This document shows positions 23,520 to 34,620 of a stretch of 64,000 nucleotides of DNA, piece after piece (the stretch's first letter is position 1; each line of letters opens with the position of its first letter). A model generated the notes under the pieces. That model saw nothing but the letters and a program-made list of their open reading frames with translations. It searched no databases and was not told where the DNA came from. Location: assembly GCF_030272615.1 (NCBI RefSeq), contig NC_081411.1, forward strand, positions 838,226,136-838,290,135, given 5' to 3'. The stretch comes from Cryptomeria japonica (lineage: Eukaryota > Streptophyta > Pinopsida > Cupressales > Cupressaceae). The position numbers were made by a program, and so were the translations under genes.

Positions 23520-24579
23520 TTGGTTTCCTCGATGAGAATTGTTGATCATTCCTGTTGTGTATTATCAGGGAGAATGTCAAACCCTTCATCCTCAGGTGCC
23601 TCAGAGAGGTTTTCACCATTGGATACGCTCTTTCTTTTTACTTTTGTCGGATCAAACAGTGCCACAGTGTGGTTTTCACTGGAAGATCCATGTTTTAGTG
23701 TTATATTTTTGCAACTGAAAGGTTTGGCATCCGCCCCGAAGTATGCTGCGCTATTAAGTTCGATGGCAAATCCAGCTTTGTGATCCCCGCTTGGTAGGTT
23801 ATCCCTTAATTCCAAAAAGTCAATGATGGCCTCATCGTTTTGGAAGAAGTCAAGGCATGGGGGATTTGGTTGGTTCCATTCGATGAGTTCAGGGTGGATA
23901 ATGGGCATTACTTCATCGATTAGGTTAAGTGTGTTAGATGTATCAGTGAGGGTTAAGATGTTATGGTGAAGGTCGTTGATGGTACTTTCCCTGTCAGAAT
24001 CAAGCGTAGGATGAGACGTAGGGTTTGTGGAAGATGTTTCCAGTTCAGGAACCCAAGTGGTCTTTATCTGTGCTTCTCCGTAAACAGGGATATCTTTGCG
24101 TGGTGGAGGTGGTGATGTGTCTTCCTCATCTGAAGTGTTAAGCTGTACAGAATCAAATTCCCACTCATGTGAGTCAGTCTCTGAATCACTTTCCAGCATC
24201 CAATTACTATACCAGACTGGGATGTCCTTTGAGTTAAATACCGCAGGTGTGATTGGTTGATGTACCTTTGTAATGATCGGTGCTGCAGGGCGATTGAGGG
24301 GGATCAAGGAATCTATTATAGGGAGTATTGGTAATATTGATTTCGTTGCTTCTGCTAGAACTACTGGTGCCATAGATGCTGCTGCAGGTTCTGATATAGT
24401 TGTTGTTGCTAATGGTGTTGCTGATGGGATTACTGGTTCGTTTGGTGGGATGAGTGGCATTGATGATGGCTGTGTTGGGGTTTTGAGCCTCAGTGGGGCA
24501 GTTGGGATGGTGCTTGAGGCTGTTTTAATGATAAAAGGCGGCCTTTTGGCAGTAGGCTGACATAATGGTTTGCTAGGTT
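23520..24579 (-). pseudogene. Element C linker between protease/G-patch and RT
   Basis: Open for about 300 codons on the minus strand (24460-23546). It is Pro/Ser/Thr-rich at first (NEPVIPSATPLATTTISEPA), then acidic (EWEFDSVQLNTSDEEDTSPP). No enzymatic motif is recognised. Tat-type elements have a spacer at this place in the polyprotein. Confidence 0.65.
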
Positions 24580-25999
24580 TTCCTTTGAATTTTAATTTAG
24601 GAAAGATCTCTTTTTCAAAGCCTAGGCCTGTATTACCTTTGGGCTTGAATTCTGGCAGTAGAGGTTCATGTCATCCTTGTTTGTAATATCCCAAAGCACT
24701 CTGACCATCATACCCCATTCTTTGCATAATGAGGAGACCTTTGCCATACTAATCCGTAGGAAGTTTAACTTGCGGTATATTAGTGGTGATGGGATCTTTA
24801 TAGATCCATTCCACTAAGTCCTCATCTTGGGTTGTTTCTTCTTGACTCTTTCCAAGGATGAAAGGTGTCAAAGCACATGCTGGCATGATCAGTGGTTGCT
24901 TGAGTAACTGCTGTGGTTTACCATGTGTTCGAGGAGAAGTGGGCATTTGTCCCACACAAAAGAGTTGACTCAAGTTGTATTCCCCGGGACCTTCCTCTGC
25001 TATTTTCATCTTAAGATTTTCTTGCTTTGGTATAGTGGTGTTCGAACTGGAAAGAGAGGCTGGACTTATATATGATGTGGAGGAAATGGCTTCTCTATTA
25101 TTAGGAATAGTAATCTCTGGTTGATGGCTGATATTATGGCAAAATGCAAAGGGGTTTGCATCACCCAGAATTGTGATCTCTACATCGTTATGTGGGAACT
25201 TGATACATTGATGGTAGGTAGATGGAACGGCTTGCATGGCATGTATCCAAGGTCTCCCTAATAATAGATTGTATGGCAGAGGAAGGTCCAGAACCTGACA
25301 GATGATGTGCTTTACCACAGGGCCCACGCGGATTGGTAGTACCACAGCTCCTTTGGATGAACGCTCTGCATCGTCATAGGCTTTGATTGTGATCTTCTTA
25401 TGAGGATCCACTGATTCTACTGCATAGCCCAATGCTGTGACCAACTGCAGTGTGCAAATATTCAGGCCTGCTCCATTATCGATCAAGACTCGCTTGATCC
25501 TATGCTGGTTAATAAATCCTTCAATGTGGAGTGAGGCATTATGTGGTTTTTGGAAAGAAGAGTTGTCACTTTCAGAAAAAGTGAGACAAGGTGATGACTT
25601 TAGACTTCCAACCATGGCTTGAAATTGGTCCGTATTTAGATTTGCAGGGACTAACGCTTCTTGGAGTGCTTGATCCAAGATAGTTTTATGAGAGGGCGAT
25701 AGACGCAAAAGCTCTAAAATGGATATAAGCGCAGGGGTTTTGTCTAATTGTTCCACAAGATTGTACTGCTTTGGGATGGAGGTGGTGCCTTGTGGAGCTG
25801 CCTTTATGGTAACTTTGTCGCGACGCGTAACAACATTGCAATTTGAGTTGGGGTTTTTGAAGGTTATGGTTGCAACTTGTTCATTGGCATCATACAGATG
25901 ATTTACAGTGTAATTATACGCAGCCTGCGTATAATCAGTGGTATCAGTGCCTCGTCTGGAAGTGGAAGGATCCCTTTGATCTTGTGATGGAAGTGGATT
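24580..25999 (-). pseudogene. Element C aspartic protease with G-patch-like segment
   Basis: The minus strand has VLIDNGAGLNICT as the retropepsin active-site loop (D-N-G), a flap region, and LLGRPWIHAMQAVPSTYH, which is nearly the same as in D. After it, near 24750-24600, a Gly-rich stretch (YGKGLLIMQRMGYDGQSALG, then NTGLGFEKE) resembles a G-patch RNA-binding motif. A stop falls within it near 24671. The order protease then G-patch-like is the same as in D. Confidence 0.8.
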
Positions 26000-27532
26000 T
26001 TTGAACATCAGATGATTATTATTGGTTGTTTTTGGGTTATGTCCTTCAATTTCAATTTCTCCTTGATCAATAAGATCCTGAATGAGATCTTTCAATCGGT
26101 GACAATTACTTGTCTTGTTTCCTCTTCCTTGATGGAATTCACAGTGTTCAGTATCTCTCCACCATGCCGGTTTGACCTGAGGCTCATAGTTTGATAGCTT
26201 AGGTAGAGTGACCAAATTTTGAGAAATGAGTTGTCGCAACACTGTTTCAATGGGTTCCCCTAAGGGAGTGTATGTGCATTTCTGTTTTTGCTGATGAGGT
26301 CTAGGTTCATCATGAGATGTGATGCGACCTTGATTAGAAGGAACATTTGTGTTATTCTGAGGTGGAGGATTTTGTCCTACAAACCGAACCACAGGTTGTG
26401 CGTTTTGGATAGTCCAGGCATCCACAACCCCATCGTTGACGATATTCTTGTTTTTGTTCCAGAAGCTTGGTTTATCACTATTGAAGCGTGGGCGAGGACC
26501 ATCCTTTGGTTCATTATAGATTTTGATGAGTCCTTTCTTGATGAGTGCCCGTTCACATTTTAAACCCTTGGTGATCATATCATTAAAAGAGTCTGTGTCT
26601 TTGACATCCAGGTGAAATTCCATTTCTTTGTTTAAGTTGGAAATTAATATTTCCACTAGTTCTCATTCAGGTAACTGAAGAGAACGTCTGCTAGACATTT
26701 GGTGCCATCGTTGTAGGAATACTGAGAATTTCTCACCTAGTTTTTGTTTGGTGTTGCATAGATCAGCCATGGTGACATCGCGTTCAATGTTATGAGAGTA
26801 ATGAGCTAGGAACTTCTGGATGAGTTCCTCAAATGTTCTAATGCCACCTGGTAGTTAGGAAAACCATGATGTGGTTGTTCCTCCCAAGCTTTGGGGAAAA
26901 AGGTGCATTAGGTAGGTGTCTTCATATGCCACTTCAAGACAAGCGGAACAAAATTCTTTGACATGATCACGAGGATCTCCCTTTCCTCTATATTTTTCAA
27001 ATTTGGGTGTTTTGAATCCTCGTGGAAATGGTGGCATGTAAAGATCCCTATCAAAAGGATAGGGACAGATGTCATTGAGTGAGAATTGGTTAGTCTTGAC
27101 ACCACTATGAAGTTGTTGGGTGAGATTCTTGACTTGTTGCCGCAACATCTCCATTTCATTTGGAGGAGGAGGTGGTGGGTTACCTCGAGGAATGTTATAT
27201 CTGATGGGATCTCTACCTCTTTCCTCTTCATGGTGACTTTGTCTTTCTGATGCTTGTCTTAATTGGGCAAGATCAAAGTCAGAGGGGAGTTTTGCTCCTT
27301 CTTGAGCGAGTCTTAAGAAGTGAGCATCTGCATTGCTCCTAAGTATTTCATCAAAAAGTCTGTTAAAGAGAGGGTTATGCTGAGCCCTTTCTATTGTTGC
27401 AGGAGTGGGAGTACTTGGGTTTTCGTCATCTGCATTTCCTCCAAGTGCTTCTTGAAATTCATTGAGATTTTCCTCTTCTTCTTCTTCCCTTTCTATTTCT
27501 CGTTGCCTTGACTGTGATCGGGTTTGAGCCAT
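26000..27532 (-). pseudogene. Element C gag
   Basis: ATG at 27532, MAQTRSQSRQREIE, followed by a Glu-rich segment. The capsid-like core starts with DICPYPFDRDLYMPPFPRGF and FKTPKFEKYRGKGDPRDHVK. Later come YTPLGEPIETVLRQLI and a knuckle CEFHQGRGNKTSNC followed by LKDLIQDLIDQGEIEIEG. Stops at about 26855 (TAA) and 26664 (TGA) break the frame. E has a close relative of the core. The RYNIPRGNPPPPPP segment lies before the core. Confidence 0.9.
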
Positions 27533-30227
27533 TTTGCTTGCAAGCTGTTGTTGAAGTTGTGTGAAAATAATGATGAGTTTTTGATGAAATGAAAGGTTGA
27601 TGGTTGGTGAATTGTGTTGCACATGGATCTCTAGCACTTTTAAGGTGGATGTAACCAAAATTCCTTCTTTGAATTGCTTGCTTGTTTGATAAGTTTTGAT
27701 GTGATAAGGTGTAGAAAAATCAGAGATGTGTTACAGATTGAACTACCTAGTGATGAGAGGATTCACTCATAAACTAGTTTTAACCTACGTAGATGTGTCT
27801 CTTAGGATGAGCTTATCCTAGATGTAGAAACAATCTAAAAAGTGATGTGATGTGTTTGATTTCAAGCAATATCTAAAAGAGAACTTGGGACAAGAACCTC
27901 TTAATGTTTTGAGAGTTGGGATGGATTGATGATGAAGTGATGATGTATGAGTGAGATAATGGATGAAATGTTTTCAACTTCAATAAAAACTTTGTGTTAC
28001 AAATGGGACAAACTCTACCTCTTCCCTTTCGGGTGTTGGTGGTATTTCTCGAGCTGTGTTGTATGTGATACAGACATTTGGGAAGAAGTTGGGATTAATC
28101 TTTCCTCCTTGGTTTTTGTGATAACTCAGAGCTCTATATTGCATAAAAGCTCTACGGTTCAATGATTCAGAATCAAATTCGTTTGTTTTTCCTTGAAGGT
28201 AGAGACGCATGTGACGTAGAAAGACTCTATGTGAGACAAAGATTTGTCTATTTATATAGAAGAATTTCCTCCTTTTGATCAAAGCCTTTGAGCTTAATGG
28301 TCTTCTTTTCAAGTTGATATTCTGATGACGCTTCTTCTTTCGCAAGATGTGAAGAATGGTCATAAAGGTTTTATTTTTTTGTTGTTTGCACTTTGTTTTT
28401 GATGTGTTTGGTTGTTTTGAGAAATGTTTGGTTGGATGAATACTTTGTTTTTGGGAGTGATTTTCTGATTTTTTCTTTGACAAGAAAACAAAGCAAGCAC
28501 ACAAACACAAGAATGTTGCCTAAAAGGCACAAATGAGTATGGATCTAGATTAACCCAATCCTTGGCCTTGTATATGACCCTTCCTTTAGATGTATTTTAA
28601 GGTGTATTTCGAAAGCCTGAAGTTGGCTCAATTTGCACTTGGTCTGTAAAACGAACACACTTCAAACACTTTTTATCCCTAAGGTCAAATGGCCAGTTGT
28701 GATAAATTTAGCCCACATCTTGATATTTCTTCGACTTTGGTACTACATACCTTATGAATCCCGCCGTGGCAGGTAAGGATGTGATATACTAAGTCTTGCA
28801 CAAGCATAACAAATAGATGATCCCTATGATGGGGGAGTCACCACTTTTATCAAGCCACAAGTGACTTTTCAAAAAGCTATGTTTCTACTCAAGGAAATAT
28901 GTATGGTGAGTATCTTGGGAGCAAAACCATCTATGCTCTTGCACTAAATTATATCGCAAATATCCTCAATCAATAGAACGGGTGGGCTACTACTAAAAAG
29001 TGTTTAGTCATGTTCGATGTTTTTGGACATAAGTTCATTCTGTAGTGACTCACTTAAGAGCCTTGTAACTGGTGGTGGGGCCCATTTGTCCTTTCGGCCA
29101 ATTACACTGTAGGAACAGCTATACCCAAGGCTACAACTTTTTCTCTCACCTGATTTCTATAGTGGCTCGAAGGATTTACCGCTCGAGGTCATTCCCAAGA
29201 GTATCGATCCCTTGGTAGGCCTCTCTTAAAAAGATAAAATTTTGAGTGTTACTAACACTTTTCTCTTGCACCTAGGACCACGAAAGCCAAGGGAGAGTAT
29301 AGTGTGTGTTAGAAGTAGGACCACTCGACCAACTCTTTGCACAAGTGTGCCAAGCACGAAAAACACTTGTTCTTTTTAATCTGTCATTGCAATGTGATCT
29401 AACTATTTGGAGAGGTTGCTCCAACAGTCATGGTGTTTTTTTTAACTTCAAAGGCAAAATATTTTGTAAACTAGGAACTTTGAAATCCTAGTCAACTGAA
29501 TTGAAAACACGTCTTGCTTGAAGTAAAATTGTTTTTGAGCTTGAAGGAAAAATGGCTTGTTCTTTTTAGATTGCCCCCAAAACAAAGTGTTGATTGTAAA
29601 TTTCTTTTAAGTTGATGCAAGAAAATAAATTTTGTTTTGTTGATTTTAAGCACCAAAACGAAGTTTGTTTCCTAACTTGCAAGAAATAAAGTTGTTTTGT
29701 ATAAGTTTGTGGTTGTTTTTACCTTGGAACAATGAAATTCTTTTTAAGAGCCCCAAACAAATGTGTGATTCTTTTTTTAAAAGCCCAAATTTGAAATGTG
29801 AAGTTAATTTTAAACCAAAATAAAAAGTGAATTCATTTTTTTAAAACCAACTTCAAAAACAAGTTAGTAAAAAATATAAATCTACTTTTTAATCTAATTT
29901 AAATCTGCACAAAAGAGAAAAATAGTTAGTAAAATCCGCCTATTTGGTGGGCTTCTACAAGCCTAATTTTTATTTTTTGGTTACAAGGTGATTTGTACAA
30001 CGTTCTGTTACAATAGCGCTAGTCTGCGTTTGAACAGAGGCGCTATTTAACACAAACACACTAAAAGAATGGGAAAGACAAGAGAAGGCAAAAGCACTAA
30101 AATAGGGTGAATAGTGCCAAAATAATGTCAAACGCACCAAAACAGTGTTAAAAACGCAACCTGTGTGACATTTTCAACATTCAAACATGTTATTGGTTAA
30201 AAAAAAAGTTGATCTTTTTGGTGTTTG
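27533..30227 (-). other. Untranslated leader of element C
   Basis: 2.7 kb from primer site to gag start, with no convincing gene. It includes A/T-rich stretches (29600-29900) and a central block near 28740-29320 with short GC-richer stretches. A leader of this size is common in Tat/Ogre elements. Confidence 0.75.
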
Positions 30228-30247
30228 GATTCACGTCGGGTTCACCA
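30228..30247 (-). promoter_or_regulatory. Primer-binding site of element C, tRNA-Trp type
   Basis: The minus strand reads TGGTGAACCCGACGTGAATC, two bases from the LTR. It is identical to the site of D over all twenty bases. Confidence 0.85.
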
Positions 30248-30249
30248 AA

Positions 30250-32270
30250 TGATGCTCTGCAAAAAGGATTAGAAAATCTGTTTGATGGCAACACACACAA
30301 GAGCACAAGAAACAAACATTAGTGTTAGCAACAAAAGATTATCCTAAACAGGCATATCAAGAGAGATATTAAGCATGAAATAGAAAGCATACAAACATAG
30401 AATAAAATAGCTAATCAAGATGCTCATAGTTGCTCCTCCCTTGTTCCTCTCCTCTCCAAGTCCCAAATGAGTGTAGCTCTCAGCTTTTAGCACTAGCCAT
30501 GGATACCATATGAAGATTCAAGATAGTTGAATATGATAAGCAAATGCTATGCAAGTGTAGATAGTGATGCTATGAAAAAGCTCAATGCTAATGCTAGTAT
30601 AACAACAATACTCTAATGCTTTTCTTTTTTTGCTTGAGGAGAAGGGTTCTATTTATAGAAGAAATGGGGAAATGAAGGGTTAAGATTGAATGGTTTAATC
30701 AAGGGCCAAGTTTGAAAGTTGGGGATCCATGTGCACAATTGGCACCAATAAAATGGTGACAAGTGTCAACATAGGATTGGGTTGAGAGAAGAGGTTGGAG
30801 GCATTAAAGGCCTAAGAAGACCTCATGGTTATCTAGAGGCTAAGGGTCAAGTCCAAATTAAGATTACCCACTGGATTAAGAGTTAATCCAAGGATAAACC
30901 TTTGTGCAAATGTTTAAGAGATAATCATGGTCAAAGCATTAATGGCCTGATGAGACCTTTGGGTTGGGTAGAGGTTGAGTCAAAACAAATGTTTTAACCA
31001 TGTGGGAGGGTTTGAGGTAACCATTAATGGTTATTGGAGACTTTGGGGATTAAGTGGTTGAAGGTTGAAAGCCTTCAATGGTTATCAAAGACTTTGAGCC
31101 ATTTAGTGGTTGAAGGTTGAAAGCCTTTAATGGTTATCAAAGACTTTGAGCCATTTAGTGGTTGAAGGTTGAAAGCCTTTAATGGTTATCAAAGACTTTG
31201 AGGGTTTGAGAAGTGACTTCCCTTTTGCTTAGGAATGTGACAAAGTTTAGAGAAGGGGTTAGGTTATTTAGAAGTGATTAGAAAATTCTAGAAGGGGTTT
31301 AGGCATGCAAGTGGATTTTGTAGGAAAATGCAAGTGGGAGAAATTTTGGTATTTTCAATTAAAATAAAATCATTTATTTCAATTAAATGGTGTAATTTGC
31401 ATTTGGATAAATATTCAAATAAATATTAATTTATTTAAATGAGAAAAATGAAGATAAAGCATTAAAATGCTTGAAGACTTTGAGGGAAACCATTAAAGGC
31501 TTGAAGACTTTAAGGAAAACCATTAAAGTCTTAAGAAGACTTTAAGGGAAGCCATTAAGTTTGAAGACTTTAAAGCCATCAAATTTGAAGACTTTAAGGG
31601 AAACCATTAAAGGCTTAAGAAGACTATAGAAGGAAGCCATCAAGTTTGAAGACTTTAAAGCCATCAAGTTTGAATACTTTAAGGGAAACCATTAAAGGTT
31701 TCAAGTGGGTGAGGATAAATGGGATTTTAAATAAATAATTTATTTAAAATAGTTGTGCAACTTGCTTTTGTAGGAAAATACAAGTGGGTGGAGGATAAAG
31801 GTGATTTAAATATATTATTTATTTAAAATAATTGTGCAACTTGCATTTGTAGGAAAATGCAAGTGGGTAGAGGATAAAGGTGATTTAAATAAATTATTTA
31901 TTTAAAATAATTGTGCAACTTGCATTTGTAGGAAAATGCAAGTGGGTAGAGGATAAAGGTGATTTAAATAAATGTTAATTTATTTAAATGTGAGAGGTGG
32001 GATTTTGGGGGAATTTAAATAAATATTAATTTATTTAAATGTGAAAGAAAATTTAATTAAATAAATATGATTTATTTATTTAATTAATGGTCTGAATTTG
32101 GTTAAGTGAATTAAATCAAATAAATTGAATAATTTATTTAAGTAATAGGAGAAGAGGGTTAAGATGAATTAATTAAATATATTAATTTAATTAATTATTG
32201 ATTGATGGTTAAATAATCAAATAAATACTAAATATTCATTTAATTAAGTGGACATATTTATGTGACTACA
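30250..32270 (-). repeat. 5' LTR of element C
   Basis: 2021 bp, close to 99 percent identical by eye to 7577-9597, with the 52-bp array from 31054 and the 79-bp array from 31757. It ends on the plus strand in GTGACTACA, then the GTAGT duplication. Confidence 0.95.
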
Positions 32271-32275
32271 GTAGT
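32271..32275. repeat. Right target-site duplication of element C (GTAGT)
   Basis: Matches 7572-7576. Confidence 0.9.
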
Positions 32276-32701
32276 TACTTGCCTTTCAAGTTCTTGTTCA
32301 TTATTCTGGGAGTGTGCCAAATCAATCCTCAATAGATTATTCTCATGAGTCAATCTTCCACATTCATCAAACTTGATCTTCAGAGATAAAACAATATTAT
32401 CTTCCTTCTTCTTTATGTCCTCAATATCTTTTGATAACCTCATGGTCAGATCTTGCATTTCATTCTTCATGAGAATGTTTTCTTGACTTAGTTTCTGACA
32501 TTGTTCCTTAAGAGAATTCTTCTCCTCATCATGCGATTGTTGCAGAAGTTCTTTTCTCTTGGCTTGAGCAGATGATAACCTTTTTTGCATGATAAGAATG
32601 AATTCATTTGCAAAATTCATTTCTTCTTGAAATTTTAAGTTCTTCATCCTTTTAGCATCATAATCCTCAAGAGCCATCTCAAGTTGCTTGTCCATAGCCA
32701 T
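32276..32701 (-). pseudogene. Copia gag, coiled-coil part (element G, upstream part)
   Basis: I place the start at the ATG at 32701 (MAMDKQLEMALEDYDAKRMK), about 60 bases after the initiator-Met primer site. A start further upstream would lie inside the LTR. The product is a long charged coiled coil (KRLSSAQAKRKELLQQSHDE, KDIEDIKKKEDNIVLSLKIK). It runs to ELERQVTT, where element C is inserted, and resumes at 7576 with the zinc knuckle. Coiled coils are seen in gag of Sirevirus-like copia elements. The UBN2-type N-terminal domain seen in H is absent here. Confidence 0.75.
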
Positions 32702-32761
32702 GTTCAAATATTTCAGTTTTAGGATCTTCCTCAAGCTGTCAAACTTCTTCCAAGGTACCAA

Positions 32762-32773
32762 GCTCTGATACCA
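32762..32773 (-). promoter_or_regulatory. Primer-binding site of element G, initiator tRNA-Met
   Basis: The minus strand reads TGGTATCAGAGC, two bases after the LTR end CCAACA. This is the standard copia primer site. Confidence 0.92.
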
Positions 32774-32775
32774 AT

Positions 32776-33685
32776 TGTTGGGATCTGCAAACACTAAGAG
32801 GGGGGGTGAATCAGTGTTCTAACAGAATGAACAATTTTTAACTTTCTAAACCATGCATGTATGTACCAGTAAACAAATAAGCATATAACAAGAAGCATAT
32901 AAACCATCCACATAAATGAACACCATAACATACAAAATTTATATGTGGAAAACCTCAATGAAGAAAAACCACGGTGGGATTTGTGACCCACAATATTAGT
33001 TCACTAGCCATATGAAAAGATATTACATAAAATAGGGGCCTACACTTGCAGGAAGGCACACTACCTAGAGCATACTGCTCATCACTAAAGAGCCTCACTA
33101 ACTACAAGCTTTCTGCCAAAGTAAATTACTAAAAATGAACTCAAGGGTGCATTTGCTATGCTAGATAGATTTCCGGTTCTGGTTTTTCTCTGTACTAGTT
33201 CACAAACTTGAACTATTACCGATATTATTTCTCCTCCAAGAGTGCTTTCCAAGCTATCTATAGATCATTGCATGATATAATATTCACATACAAAAATGAT
33301 CTCCATACATATATTTCACATTTCACAGTTCTACTATACCTATTTGTGTCTATCTCTATTCCATCACAATACCATATATTTTAAATTGACCTAGCAGACT
33401 GACTTATATACCTATTACACATGATATGCCTTATGTCAGCTTACAATGCATTTACAAGAGATATTCAATGTTGGTCTCGACAATAATTAAAAAATGATTT
33501 ACTAAATAAATCTTCCTTGATGTCAACTTCCTTGAAGTATTGATGTCGATGTTGGTGTCGGTGTAGGCCAGAATGCTTCCAATGCTAGTATCTACTGGTA
33601 TATGCCTCCTAGTGCCTATTTGTGACTTCCATAAGATCTTGGTGCCACCAATGAGTGTCAATTGCCAATAGAAAGTGTAGAAACA
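32776..33685 (-). repeat. Copia LTR with internal sequence on both sides (G/G2)
   Basis: 910 bp, minus strand TGTTTCTACAC ... GATCCCAACA. On its 3' side lie a primer site and gag. On its 5' side lie a polypurine tract and an RNase H end. One LTR therefore serves two internal regions. It holds the conserved hairpin at 32790-32818. Confidence 0.88.
32790..32818 (-). promoter_or_regulatory. Conserved LTR hairpin, element G
   Basis: Minus strand: stem AACACTGA pairs with TTAGTGTT (one G-T pair) around TTCACCCCCCCTC. It lies about 15 bases from the LTR 3' end. See the copies at 34503, 53376, 60622 and 61703. Confidence 0.8.
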
Positions 33686-33702
33686 ATATTCTCCCCCTAA
33701 AC
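33686..33702 (-). promoter_or_regulatory. Polypurine tract of element G2
   Basis: The minus strand reads GGTTTAGGGGGAGAATAT immediately before TGTTTCTAC. Confidence 0.85.
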
Positions 33703-33722
33703 CATGAATCTCAAATCAAGCT

Positions 33723-34175
33723 TTAAGTGCAAAAGGAGGGTGAGACAACACCCAATTTTTGTCTCAAGTACTCGAAAGTATCCTTGGGCAGTGGCTTAGT
33801 AAAGATGTCAACTATTTTCTCACTAGTACAAACATATTCAACTTTTACTTCTTTCTCTACAACCTTTTCCTTGAGAAAATGATATCTGATTGCAATGTTC
33901 TTTGTCCTAGAATGCATGGTAGGGTTCTTTGATATATTGATTGCACTTGAGTTGTCACACAAGATGGGAATAAGGTCCAAAAACTCTACTTGAGCATCCT
34001 TGGGAGTTTTCTTCATCCACAAAACTTGTGAGAAACATGTAGTAGTAGCAATATACTCTTCTTCAGTAGTTGATAGTGAAATTGACTCTTGCTTCTTGCT
34101 ATGCCATGAAACTAATTTATCTCAAAGAAAGAAAGCTCCACCACTAGTTCTCTTCCTATCTGTAGAATACAATAT
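33723..34175 (-). pseudogene. Copia RNase H C-terminal fragment (G2)
   Basis: The minus strand begins in the DRKRTSGGAFFL box, then LVSWHSKKQESISLSTTEEE with an in-frame stop after the first residues, YIATTT, ILCDNSSAINISKNP and the closing FTKPLPKDTFEYL, ending at a stop at 33723. These are standard copia RNase H motifs. The upstream part of pol is missing. The break near 34176 is followed by the plus-strand LTR of H. Confidence 0.88.
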
Positions 34176-34180
34176 TTCAC

Positions 34181-34545
34181 TGAGTGGGTGCTCAGTGTAG
34201 GAGTTGGTGCTCCTTGAGTTGGTTCTTAGAATAGATTAGGGGTTGGTGCTCCTTTGGGTAGGTGTCCATAAATTGTTAGGGGTTGGTGCTCCTTGGGTTG
34301 GTACCCTAAACATTGTAAAACTATTATTTCATTGTGAGGCTGGATTGGAGCTATAGATCTCTAGCAACATTTCTCATTAAGATTTTTCCCACATTGGGTT
34401 TTCCTCATATATCCAGTGTTATATGATGAGCTCTTGTGTGTGATTGATTTTTAGTGTTTTCATTATTCTACCGATTGCACACACTAGTTGAAATTGTTTA
34501 TAATCACTGATTCACCCCCCTCTCAGTGATATTTTATGTTCTACA
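34181..34545 (+). repeat. 5' LTR of copia element H (left edge uncertain)
   Basis: It ends TTATGTTCTACA at 34545, two bases before a primer site. The left edge is put where G2 RNase H homology stops. Three GTTGGTGCTCCTT repeats at about 40-bp spacing (34203, 34242, 34282) occupy its first part, and the conserved hairpin lies at 34503-34530. At about 365 bp it is short and may be truncated. Confidence 0.7.
34503..34530 (+). promoter_or_regulatory. Conserved LTR hairpin, element H
   Basis: Stem ATCACTGA pairs with TCAGTGAT without a mismatch, around TTCACCCCCCTC, 15 bases before the LTR end. Confidence 0.82.
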
Positions 34546-34547
34546 AT

Positions 34548-34559
34548 TGGTATCAAAGC
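34548..34559 (+). promoter_or_regulatory. Primer-binding site of element H, initiator tRNA-Met with one change
   Basis: TGGTATCAAAGC, where the usual site is TGGTATCAGAGC. One G to A change. Confidence 0.85.
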
Positions 34560-34620
34560 CTTAGGTTTCCTATTTGTCAAAGATTTCTCTAGCTTGGGTA
34601 GATTCTGGTTTAAGGACACA

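Larger units (their letters stand above)
7577..32270 (-). mobile_element. Element C: Tat/Ogre-type gypsy retrotransposon, full domain set, interrupted by D
   Basis: The element is bounded by two 2021-bp LTRs and a GTAGT duplication, and lies inside a copia gag (G). On the minus strand the order is 5' LTR (30250-32270), primer site, 2.7-kb leader, gag, protease, G-patch-like segment, linker, RT, first RNase H, second archaeal-type RNase H, integrase, 3' noncoding region, polypurine tract, 3' LTR (7577-9597). Two RNase H domains before the integrase are the mark of the Tat lineage. Element D (14544-22701) sits in RT. About a dozen stops break the polyprotein. Without D the element is about 16.5 kb. 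Confidence 0.92.

Noticed and set aside
32702-32794. An upstream start for the G gag
   Set aside because: It would begin in the LTR and read through the primer site; the ATG at 32701 is the sensible start.
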